Shown here in pieces: positions 55,624 to 64,000 of a DNA stretch of 64,000 nucleotides. Origin of the DNA: Paramyrothecium sp. XJ0827 (taxonomy: Eukaryota > Ascomycota > Sordariomycetes > Hypocreales > Stachybotryaceae); the NCBI GenBank assembly GCA_020881915.1, contig JAJFPB010000007.1:186001-250000 (forward strand), in the 5' to 3' direction. The translations under genes and the position numbers were made by a program. The number at the start of each line of letters is the position of its first letter. The stretch's first letter is position 1. Below the pieces are notes generated by a model. That model was not told the DNA's origin, made no database searches, and saw nothing but the letters and a program-made list of their open reading frames with translations.

Positions 55624-57051
55624 GATCTGGATCGCCAAGACTACGGCCCCGGGAAAGGATATATCGCAACAAGCTAATGAGACAGTGGTCCGGATGATGC
55701 CTGCACCTACAATAAATTTATCAACTACGCCTACACCAGTACTGTGTATTGGATTGCGTGCAAATAACATGATAAAGCCCCAGTCAGTTCTGAGCCATCT
55801 GACTGGTTCTGCTGTCAGCCCCCAACAATGCGAGGAATCCGAATGACAGGATGAGGCTATTGAGGCTCATGCTCCTTATAAGTCAAGCCCATTTAAAGTA
55901 AGAACTGCTAGTAACAGGGGGAATGAAACACGCGAGTCTCAGTACAATTATGTTATGAATGTATATAAGTTCAAGCCTTTTATATTATACTAGAATTTCA
56001 TAATATTCAAGACAGGGAGTATTAATATAAAGCTATCTCCTCGGAATGTTTGTTTTTATACCACTCACTATCGAGATCATTTAAATATGAACTTCGATAA
56101 CATCTGTCAATCAAAACAAATTGACGGCTGTGGTCTTCATACCTTAGAAGGCACAGAGTTGATACGCCTCGAATTCCATACATCAAGTCGTTGATTGAAG
56201 ACGATCTGAGTCTGTTCAGCATGGCCATGTCTCCACTGTCCAGGCAGGCAATCCCTGCAGCACCGGATATAGAAATGATGGCGACACGTTTTATCAAGTC
56301 GCAGCTTATTAGTGTGTGCCCTGCTTCGCGGTCCTCTGGCTCTCTGCGTCCCGTAAGAATGTCATAAAATCGCTTGTCATCCCCATGCAATTCCCACATA
56401 GTAGCCCACTTTTCCCAGATCTCCGAAGCAGTCAACCTTGGATTAGACAACAATAATGCTCTCGAGCAATCCTCTTCTAGACCTCGTAGAGCTGCGCCAA
56501 AAAGAGGGACGTGATCTTTAAGCATCGCGTTATGATCGATCTCATCTCCACGCGGCATATTTCGCTTCACCACCGTTACCACTTTACCAACGAGAACACC
56601 TTGCACCATAAGACTATTGCCATCGTCAGATACCTTAAAATCGTTCGATTCTCTAGATTGAGTATTCCCATTTGCTAGCCCGTGGAAGGACGTCCAGTCA
56701 GGTACCCAAGACGGCACATTCGCAGGAGACTGTGCGGCTCCTAGCAAAGCATCCAAACTGCCGCGAGTATGCCTCAGAAGGAACACTGCGCACTGGTGGT
56801 AGACTTGAGCCTCGGGCAATGAATAGTCTGGCCGGATTTTTTGAGGTAGCTCGTCGCATGGGACAAGGCCCAAAAAAGCATAGATGGTATCGCGAGGATC
56901 AGTTGCCTCAAAATGGCGTGCTGTAAGCCTCAAAAGCTCTAGCCACTTTGATGCGAAAAGATCTTCACTTAGCTTTCCCGCTGCTGGCCTGTTCTCTACT
57001 GACCTAAGGTGCCAGTTCCTTAGAAGCAAAAGCTGGATAGGGCTGTTATTA

Positions 57052-57097
57052 ACGTAACCCACCCACTTTTGGGCCACCCCCCTTTTTGGGCCACCTT
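57052..57097. repeat. Left terminal inverted repeat of the outer element
   Basis: 46 bp, identical in inverse to 61324-61369; preceded by the TA target duplication. Confidence 0.85.
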
Positions 57098-57397
57098 AAC
57101 CGGAATGCACCTACAACTTCAACACCACATTAATAATACAAGAAAAATTAGAAAATTAATTATCTAGTATAGGAGGAAGCGTAAGCTGCCATTCTATATA
57201 GAGTTCTTTAAATCTAATGTTCTTAATAAGAAGCGCGGTCTCTAGTGGCTCCAAGAGTTTCTACTACCTTTTTCAAGTAGTAATAATATTATTAATATTT
57301 ATAAAGCACCTATTTAGATCCTTATTAATTTTTTTCTTCTTCCTAGGCTATAAGCTCTTATTCTTAAGTTTAAGACTTTATAATTTTATTTCTACTA

Positions 57398-59252
57398 ACG
57401 TACACCACAAGCGAAAGTCACAACTAAGCGAAAGTCACAAAAATCTCAACCCTTCCAATAAGAACTTCAATCAAAACACAGCAGACCATAAAATCAAGTC
57501 AAATTAATCTCTATACTTATCTCCAGAGGCTGGAATATCTGCCTTACATGTTCGTGCATTATGCCCGGGCTTGCCGCATACACCACAGCGCTTTTCCTCG
57601 GTCGCGCTGACCCTCCCGGACCTCCTCTCCTCGATGTTTCCGCCAATATCTGCATATCAACATCCGTCTGATCAATTGATGCTTGACCTTCCTCTACAGT
57701 CATTGTCCCTCCATCGCGTAAGCGTTTCCTTTTTTCTCTGCGGCGCCGGCTTAGTATTACATTTGTCTCTCGAAGGTCCTTGACCTCAGACTCTAATAAT
57801 GCTATTCGATGCGAGTTTGCTTTAGTTCCCTTGGTCAATGACCTTAATGCTTGGATAATTGATGCCGGGGAGCTGCTTTGATGTCTTTTAATTCGCTTTT
57901 CAAGGTATTCGGATTGATAATCAGTTTCTCTGACTGTCTTGGGGTCTTTGAAACCCAAGGGTCGGGAAGGTCAGGGGTTCCCTTAGGAGGCGTTGGAGTA
58001 TTTAACTTCACATCCAGCTTCGAGATCACATAGTTTGCATCAAGAGGAGCAAGGCCGGCACCTCGGAAGCCTCCTCGATATTTTTCTTGGTCATAGTAGC
58101 TTGGTGTGCGGCGTGGAAGGCGGGAAAGAACTCGGTCTTGGAAATGTGTGTGATAGAGCATTTGATCAAATGCTCTATTTCTCGTCCATATGCCTTTTAA
58201 GCGGCCCAAAGCAGCCCACATCAAGAGGCTGGAGCAGGTGAGATGAATGAGGCGGCATACAGAGCGTGATGATCTTATTCTCCTTGCAAAAATCCTCGAA
58301 GGCGACCGAGTGGTGGCTCTCATGCCCATCAAGGATCAGGAGACGATAGGCACCATTTGATCGCTGAATTGTATGCCGATTGAAGTGCTTTAGCCACTCG
58401 AGGCCCGTCTCGTTATCGGTCCAGCCATTTTTAGTAGTTGCAATAGCCCAATCGCCTGGGAGGTTATTTTCGCGATACCAACTAGAGAGGTGATATTGGC
58501 CTGCAACGATGATGAATGGCGGCAGCGCCCACCCTTCAGCATTGATCGATTCAATGACTGTGACCCATTCACGGTTTCCGGGCTGAACCTTTTAGGGTTT
58601 GCACGCCTTTCTGAGCCTGTAACAACCATACCGCTCATAATCACGCCCATCATAAAGCCAGTCTCATCAAAGTTATAGATATCATTTGATCCAATGCCAT
58701 ACTTCGCGATTGTGTTCGCCACGAGCGCGAACCACGCGCTTATCGCAATTGGATCTTCGCATTTGGCCCTCTGGTAGTCATATCTGCGAAAGAAACGCGT
58801 CCGGAGCTCTGGTTGCCGTTTGACGAAGTTGGAAGCCCAATGTGTTCCAACGGGAGACGCGTCGCGCTCAGCAAGTAAGCGATTAGCCATATCTTCAACG
58901 CCACGAAGCCGGGGAGAAAATCCTCGTGAATCCAGGTCAAGGATATACTGAACTATCGTCTGTTCCTCAAGATCAGATAGTTTACGGGAATTGGCTATAA
59001 TATTGTGTCGAGATAGTGTGCCTCGGTGACGGCGGCCCAGCTTCTGTCTGCAGACTTGGTAGATTGATGCAGCGCGCCCGACTTTTAATTTTGGGTCTTT
59101 TTGAAGGGCTTGAAGGGCAAGAATAATATCAGCTTCATCATTTTGCTGTGGCATGTTGATTTGTTGAGAATTGGTTGATTGAATTGGTAGGTTGTAAGTT
59201 GAGAGATTTTTGTGACTTTCGCTTAGTTGTGACTTTCGCTTGTGGTGTACGT
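57398..59252 (-). mobile_element. Pogo/Fot-type transposon nested in the outer element
   Basis: 1,855 bp with inverted repeats of about 52 bp (left 57398-57450, right 59199-59252) that differ by one 2-base indel. They are flanked by TA at 57396-57397 and 59253-59254. Each end carries a direct repeat of AAGCGAAAGTCACAA. The ends begin ACGTA, like the outer element. Base composition is normal, in contrast to the AT-rich host element, so this copy arrived after the host was mutated. Confidence 0.9.
57504..59154 (-). pseudogene. Pogo/Fot-type DDE transposase, frameshifted
   Basis: Starts at the ATG at 59154 (MPQQNDEADI). The N-terminal half is a CENP-B/Psq-type DNA-binding region (VGRAASIYQVCRQKLGRR; HTH block with GVEDMANRLLAERD). 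The catalytic core follows: YNFDETGF, LLILDGHESHHS and LQPLDVGCF carry the acidic triad. The C-terminus has a zinc knuckle CGVCGKPGHNARTC ending at 57504. The product is spread over three frames, with shifts near 58580, 58185, 57945 and 57605, so the copy cannot make its own transposase. Its inverted repeats are intact and might still be moved in trans. Confidence 0.85.
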
Positions 59253-59787
59253 TATAGCTATCCTAGTAAAATATAAATCTATTATCTTACTAATTTAATA
59301 CTAAAACCACCACTAAATTAGGCCATTAAAAAACATCTCCTTATTACTCTTAATATATCTAATAATATTAGAACTGCGTTTTAGAGTATTAAAGGCATTA
59401 TTAATTATTTTCTTTAATTTCTAAGGTATCTTAGGTATCTTAGGAAGCTTAGGTACTAGCTTTAGCAGGAGCGGGCTTATTAGTAGTTTTATAATATAAA
59501 TAGGGAATAATCTAGATATCTACTACCCTAAATATATTATCTACTTAATAAAAGCTACCTTTCTGGCCTTATTATAGTAAGAGAGAAAGTATAGCTTACT
59601 AAGGGGCAATAAATCCTTATATTAAACGAGCTTAGTAAGTTCCTTTTAATATATATACTTAAGAGAATAAAAAACTAAGATATTAAGAGATTAGAGAATA
59701 TAAGAGATATAGGAAAGTAAAAATAGTAAATAGATATTATTCTTAAAGCATTTATAAAGGAAATCATTAGTTATATAGCTTCTATGG
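59253..59787. other. AT-rich interior of the outer element
   Basis: Very high A+T with repeated TAATATTA-type strings and no open frame. It looks RIP-mutated. Confidence 0.6.
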
Positions 59788-60399
59788 TGTGACGACCGGG
59801 CCTGGACCTAGGTATAGGGTAGGTGGTTTTGCGGTTTGTTGTTTAACGCAGGGAACGGGGTTCCCTTTCGAAGCAATGGATCACTTATTACTAGTCTATA
59901 AGACTTCTTCTCTAGAAGCTGGTCAAAGGATATCTCGGGGACTGTATGTTATTGATAGCTGGTAGGTTCTGGTCTAGATACAATATGTAGAACCTCCCAT
60001 CTATATATATGGTTCTCTGCCTTTGGAGCGCCGGATTACCCGTCGGTCATGATCCAGTAGTTCTTACTGGATTACGGTAAGGCCGTGATCCATTGATCCG
60101 TGTTGGTGGGTTTCCCGTAGCTCCTTTATTATTCGTAGAAATCTTCTTCTATGTGGGTCTCTGTCCTTATTAGATGTTTTCCTGTTTCTATTCTTTCGTT
60201 CCTAGCTTCTTATTCCTGGCCCTTCTTTTATACTAGTATCTGATTTGGGCTGGTGCATCGGGGCTGGCCCGTGGGTTGTACTGGTAGCGCGGGGGCTGGC
60301 CTGTCTTGAGGCCAGTAGCCCGAGGCTGGTACGGCGTTCACATGTTATGTTATGTGACTTTTCTACGGCTTAGTTATGACCTTGGGTCAGGTCGTGACA
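59788..60399. mobile_element. Solo LTR of an LTR retrotransposon
   Basis: 612 bp beginning TGTGACGACC and ending GGTCGTGACA, i.e. near-perfect TG...CA inverted ends. It is flanked by the 5-bp target duplication TATGG at 59783-59787 and 60400-60404. There is no internal retroelement sequence, so it is the product of LTR-LTR recombination. Composition is normal, contrasting with the AT-rich surroundings, so it inserted after RIP of the host element. Confidence 0.85.
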
Positions 60400-61323
60400 T
60401 ATGGCCATTAATAATAAGTAGGTATTTCTGCAGTAGTAATAGCCTTATCTAGGGAATAAAGATCTCTTAGAGCTACTGTAGGGATATAGAATTATTTATC
60501 TAGCCTTTCTTAGTTACTATAAAGTTCTAGGACTTTAAAAAGCTTATATTAATAGGGAACTATTGCTATTAAATACTCTTACCTTTAAAGATAATAAGGG
60601 GATTAAGGATATACCTATTAGTAAAGATATATTTAAGAATTAAAGTCCATTTAGTTATATTAAATAATATAATAAGGGCCCGGCTCTTCTAGCTTAATCC
60701 AAGGATAAGACCATTAAATCTAAGGCCTACTAGAATACCTATCTTATCTATATTATACTAATATATTAAGGGGATATTCTTAATTACTAGGAGGTTAAGA
60801 TACTTAAAGAAACCCTTAATATTTTTAGTAGAAGCTCTATTAATGTATTATTAGGTAATGGGCTTACCTCTTATGAACTTAATCTCCGGGTTCTACCTAA
60901 GAAAACCATTAATTTAGTGTAATCTAAGTGGTTTTTGGTTACCGGATGCAATAAGAATACATTAGGTAAGCTCCTATAGCTACTAATATATTAGAGGGAT
61001 GCCTAAGGTATCTTAGATAAGTACCCAATCCCTTATTGCTCTTTCCTAAGCTTAACTAAGGTATTGTAATACCTCTGAGCCGGCTTAGTAGGTATCTATG
61101 CTATTAAGCCAATATTATAAGGTTTAATGTAGTACACCCCATTGTAATGCTACTGCGCGCTGTAATACGCCCGAATGGATATCTTCTAAGGCATTTAAAA
61201 TATTGTTCTTGGTATATTTTAGCATCCTAATTCCAAAAATCTAATTTATTTTATTAGAAAATGAAAATTGCATAAGAAAACGCAGTTGCAAGCACTTACA
61301 GTGGGGTGGTGTTGTGGTAAGTG
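60400..61323. other. AT-rich interior of the outer element, right part
   Basis: Mostly AT-rich, non-coding and RIP-like, up to the right inverted repeat. Confidence 0.6.
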
Positions 61324-61369
61324 AAGGTGGCCCAAAAAGGGGGGTGGCCCAAAAGTGGGTGGGTTACGT
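61324..61369. repeat. Right terminal inverted repeat of the outer element
   Basis: 46 bp, the exact inverse of 57052-57097; followed by TA. Confidence 0.85.
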
Positions 61370-62354
61370 TAGGCGTTCCCCACTGATTCACACTCCGATA
61401 TTCGGGTCCTGCATATATGGGCCAAAGCACCCTACAGCAGAAGCTGCCCACAGCACAGAGTGTTATGCAGGGTATGTGATGATAGCCATACCATGCAGTG
61501 ACTGCACCTTTAGAGTGGGTCAATTCCTGGACAATCCAAGCTCTCCTGAACCATGGAAGTCGAAGCAGGTTTGATATCGCCAATATAGCGGCGGATCGTC
61601 TCTCAATGTGACTTCCCGTTAAGTGCTCAATAGCCTCTTTGTGTTTATCTTCAATACTGGTGTGCTGGGCCAAGAGTTGGTAAGTCGAATGTTCTGCGTT
61701 GGATTCTGTCAACGTAGGGTCGACTTTCCGCATAAGGTCAGTGATGAAATCGAAAGCGTTCCTTGCATCATCTCCTGATACCTGACTGTAATCTCCCAGC
61801 CAAACAAAGGTCTGTGAAGCTGCGGCGTATATTTGTTTCATTTTCCTTACTTGGTCGCTCCTTTCGGTAACATCGCGTTGGTTGATGCATATGGCGTCTA
61901 TCCAAAAGTAGACGGCATATGCCTCTAGGTCCGGGGCAGGGTAGTCCGTGGATGGTTGATCTTGCTCGTCTTCTGTCGAGTCGATAGGGCTATTGGAATA
62001 GCTTTTAAGGAGATTCTGTAGGAGGTGTTGATCCGTGGCATTCTTGCTAGGGTGATATGATTGATCCTTCCTCATGATCAAACTGAGAAGCTTTTGCATG
62101 TGCAGCAGGAAAGACTTGAGATTCGTGGTAACGGGGAACTCTGAACCGTCCAGAATAATTGTCGACGTCACATTTGGGTCTCCCCAAGTGTACGAAAGGG
62201 CGACAAAACTAGGAGTTGTTTGCAGCGAAACATGCTCAAGAGTGCATTGAACTGGGCTCCCCTTCTTTCCAGGCAAAATCTTTACTAAACGAATTTCCGA
62301 AGTATCACATGGGGAGAGTGGGCGATGGGGCAGATTTCCCGAAAAGGCATCCAT

Positions 62355-62836
62355 GGTGACGATAAGTAGATGTAGACGTTCTATGCGAGGCTGGTGTGAC
62401 CAGACAAATGTACGTATGATAGCTGACGGATAACTAAATAGAGACGAGATAGATATTTAGAAAAAGTCTCAAGCTGAGGTGGCAAAGCGGGGAAGCCTGC
62501 AAATCGCATCACAGTCGCTGATCGAGTCTATCATAGTACTAACCCTAAATTGGAAATCGTCTTGTGGGATCTAAAATCCAGGAAGTATTGCGCGTATTGT
62601 GTTGTAGAGAGTGTGAAATCATGGTGCTAAACCGAAACCCCGGAATGAAATTGGCCAAATGCAATTCAACAGCGCTTCTCTAGTCACTTAGAATTTTCCC
62701 CGTGGTCTAAGGCCATCATTGAACAGTCTCGCACTCGGACCAGTAGGCGACAACTTTCCTGAGTAACAGCATAGCCGCAAAATTCTTGAATCTACTACTA
62801 TTATGGCAACTGCGGAGTTTAGATCTTATATCCTGC
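62355..62836. other. Intergenic region
   Basis: Promoter side of the HET gene and 3' flank of the small secreted protein. Nothing recognisable. Confidence 0.55.
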
Positions 62837-63191
62837 TTAGCAGTCTCCTTTCCGGTACCAGAAACCGCCAAGGCAATCCCGATCGAAAGGCTGGCACCAC
62901 TATTCGAAAAACACAATGCCTTCGTTAGCCTCTTTTCGCCTGGTCTAGAATGTTGCGATTACTTACAAAGATCCAGCAGCCACCATCCGCACGGCACTCG
63001 CCGGCACAAGCTCGCTCTTTGAGAGCAGAACCCTGCTTGAGAGCAGAACTCTGCTTGGAAGTGGAGGTTAGCTTGACTACATCAGGCATTGGAGTGTTGC
63101 TTACAGCGACCTCGGCGGCAGGCGCAGCGGGTGAGGCGGGCGCGGCGACGGCAAGGCCGAGAAGTCCGGTGAAGATGATGGTCAACTTCAT
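62837..63191 (-). CDS. Small secreted cysteine-rich protein (effector-like), two exons
   Basis: Exon 1 (62967-63191) and exon 2 (62837-62899) are joined over a 67-nt GT-AG intron (GTAAGT donor) to give 95 residues. The N-terminus is a clear signal peptide (MKLTIIFTGLLGLAVAAP). An Ala/Pro- and Ser-rich pro-region with a duplicated SALK unit follows (SSALK, then GSALK). The last ~35 residues hold six cysteines in three disulfide-capable pairs (CAGEC, GGCWIFWC, then C-x10-C to the end). Without exon 2 only three cysteines would be present, so the splice makes structural sense. The family is not recognised. The build (signal, pro-region, compact Cys-rich core) is that of fungal effectors or antimicrobial peptides; that role is inference. 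Confidence 0.7.
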
Positions 63192-64000
63192 TGTAATGGC
63201 TGTTGAGCTGCGCGACTAACATATGAGAAGTGTGACGAGTGGGATAAGATCGGTCTATGGACGGAACACCTATCTGTTTTATAGTCGTTGAAGAGGCAGT
63301 GGAAGAGAATGGACTTCGGAATATCGCAAGGGCTATATAAAATCTGCAAATACCTGCCTCTTTTGAAATTCATGTAGAGCTTGAAGAAGCAGGAGGGGAA
63401 GCATTGCCAAGACATGTGATGAGATGTTTAAACCCTGAAAGAAACATTCTCCCGCAATCATCCCTTCGCTACGACCCTGGTACTGATGGAAGTTGCGGAG
63501 TTCAAGGTTATCGAGCCAACAGTAATCTTCAATTCAAGGTTGAGCCCTTATTCCTCTGAATCCTTCACGATAGGGGGGATGCGAAATTGTGGGGAGGTAG
63601 GAACCGAACCAGCCAACAAGATGGTGGGCAAGGATCCGCCCTTGTAGTCTGCATCTTCTTGCATTATCAACTATTGCCACATATCTTCAGACTCCTAGTA
63701 ATTCATTCATTGTTCCTCGTATATCTGCCTGGAGATGTCAGTAGACGACGATCGGCAATCTATCGTCTCCACAAGAACATGCTGTTCTAGGAGTTTGCGA
63801 GACATTCGTACGCGTCTATTAATTGACTGTCGATGTAGTCTATCTGGGCACTCCTCACCTTCTCCACACAAGCAGAATACACAGGACGCCATTGCCGCCG
63901 GAAAAGAACGAGGGTTTTGGGGAGCACTTTCCCAGGAATGCAGCTGAGGCCATAGAAATGGTTGAGGCAGCTATAGCTAAGACGTTAACATAATGGAAGT
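63192..64000. other. Right-edge stretch without a recognised gene
   Basis: Promoter of the small secreted protein, then short frames only. Nothing recognisable before the window ends. Confidence 0.5.

Larger units (their letters stand above)
54963..56021. other. Gene-free stretch with a possible tiny secreted ORF
   Basis: It contains an orphan palindrome (55240-55248) and a short signal-peptide-like ORF at 55519-55623. Otherwise nothing recognisable. The part near 55900-56020 is AT-rich. Confidence 0.45.
57052..61369. mobile_element. Tc1/mariner-type DNA transposon, old, carrying two younger insertions
   Basis: Perfect 46-bp terminal inverted repeats lie at 57052-57097 and 61324-61369. They begin ACGTAACCCACCC, contain a doubled TTTTGGGCCACC-type unit, and are flanked by TA at 57050-57051 and 61370-61371. 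Without the nested pieces the element would be about 1.85 kb, the size of Fot/pogo elements. The interior is extremely AT-rich with no usable transposase frame, as expected after repeat-induced point mutation, whereas the ends are unmutated. It sits inside the HET gene. Confidence 0.85.
56022..62354 (-). pseudogene. HET-domain (heterokaryon incompatibility) gene split by a transposon nest
   Basis: The 5' part (62354 to 61372) starts MDAFSGNLPHRPL and carries the HET core: ALSYTWGD, WIDAICINQRD, VRKMKQIYAAA, VWLGD and RRAWIVQEL. The 3' part (57051 to 56022) continues with family-typical TDPRDTIYAFLGLVP and a tail of unknown function. Between them lies 4,318 bp of mobile DNA bounded by TA duplications. 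The reading frame on both sides agrees across a single TA, so the insertion alone broke the gene. The apparent start at 57077 is formed by transposon sequence. HET proteins trigger cell death after fusion of incompatible fungi; this allele should be inactive unless the element leaves. Coding content of both halves looks intact. Confidence 0.85.

Noticed and set aside
56022..57077. A complete HET C-terminal protein starting MAQKWVGYV
   Set aside because: The first residues come from the transposon inverted repeat; the real gene starts at 62354 and is interrupted.
1..64000. CRISPR arrays, bacterial operons, rRNA genes
   Set aside because: None seen; intron-bearing genes and fungal families show this is eukaryotic nuclear DNA.

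Overview
The window is nuclear DNA of a filamentous ascomycete (Pezizomycotina). This rests on split genes with short GT-AG introns (about 47-80 nt), Zn2Cys6 regulators, a HET-domain gene, a highly reducing polyketide synthase, a pogo/Fot-type transposon and a very AT-rich stretch that looks RIP-mutated. The genus cannot be named from this sequence alone. Genes are given as start codon to stop codon; introns are inferred by eye.

Left flank (1-10.4 kb): a partial amidase, a ketopantoate-reductase-like gene, an alpha/beta hydrolase, a TetX-like FAD monooxygenase, a decayed gene, and a broken Zn2Cys6 regulator.

Core (10.6-39.4 kb): a biosynthetic gene cluster. At its centre is a highly reducing PKS (KS-AT-DH-degenerate MT/ER-KR-ACP, no release domain). 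Around it are two multi-pass membrane proteins of the same family (AscI/AurD type: terpene cyclases or epoxide hydrolases), a GMC oxidoreductase, an SDR, an FMO-like monooxygenase, a Zn2Cys6 regulator, a secreted alpha/beta hydrolase, a P450, a SAM methyltransferase and a PaxM-like FAD epoxidase. No prenyltransferase or prenyl diphosphate synthase is present. The combination of HR-PKS, methyltransferase, FAD epoxidase and AurD-type membrane protein matches the logic of the aurovertin/citreoviridin class: a polyene pyrone that is O-methylated, epoxidised and opened or cyclised to oxygen heterocycles. Here there is an extra membrane enzyme and several extra oxidoreductases, so the product is probably not one of those known compounds. 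A palindrome, TCGGSCCGA or a one-base variant, sits in nearly every cluster promoter and is a candidate binding site for the cluster regulator at 29979-31059.

Right flank (40-55 kb): apparently ordinary genes. They are a two-repeat protein of unknown function, a secreted HExxH metallopeptidase, an esterase-like hydrolase, a VOC/PhnB-like protein, an SDR, a DUF3237-like gene with a frameshift, a second Zn2Cys6 regulator and a dihydroflavonol-reductase-like SDR.

Right end (56-63.2 kb): a HET-domain gene is cut in two by a 4.3-kb nest of mobile DNA. A Tc1/mariner-type element with perfect 46-bp inverted repeats and a TA duplication contains a second pogo-type element and a solo LTR with a 5-bp duplication. 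The last gene encodes a 95-residue secreted six-cysteine protein whose second exon is easily missed.
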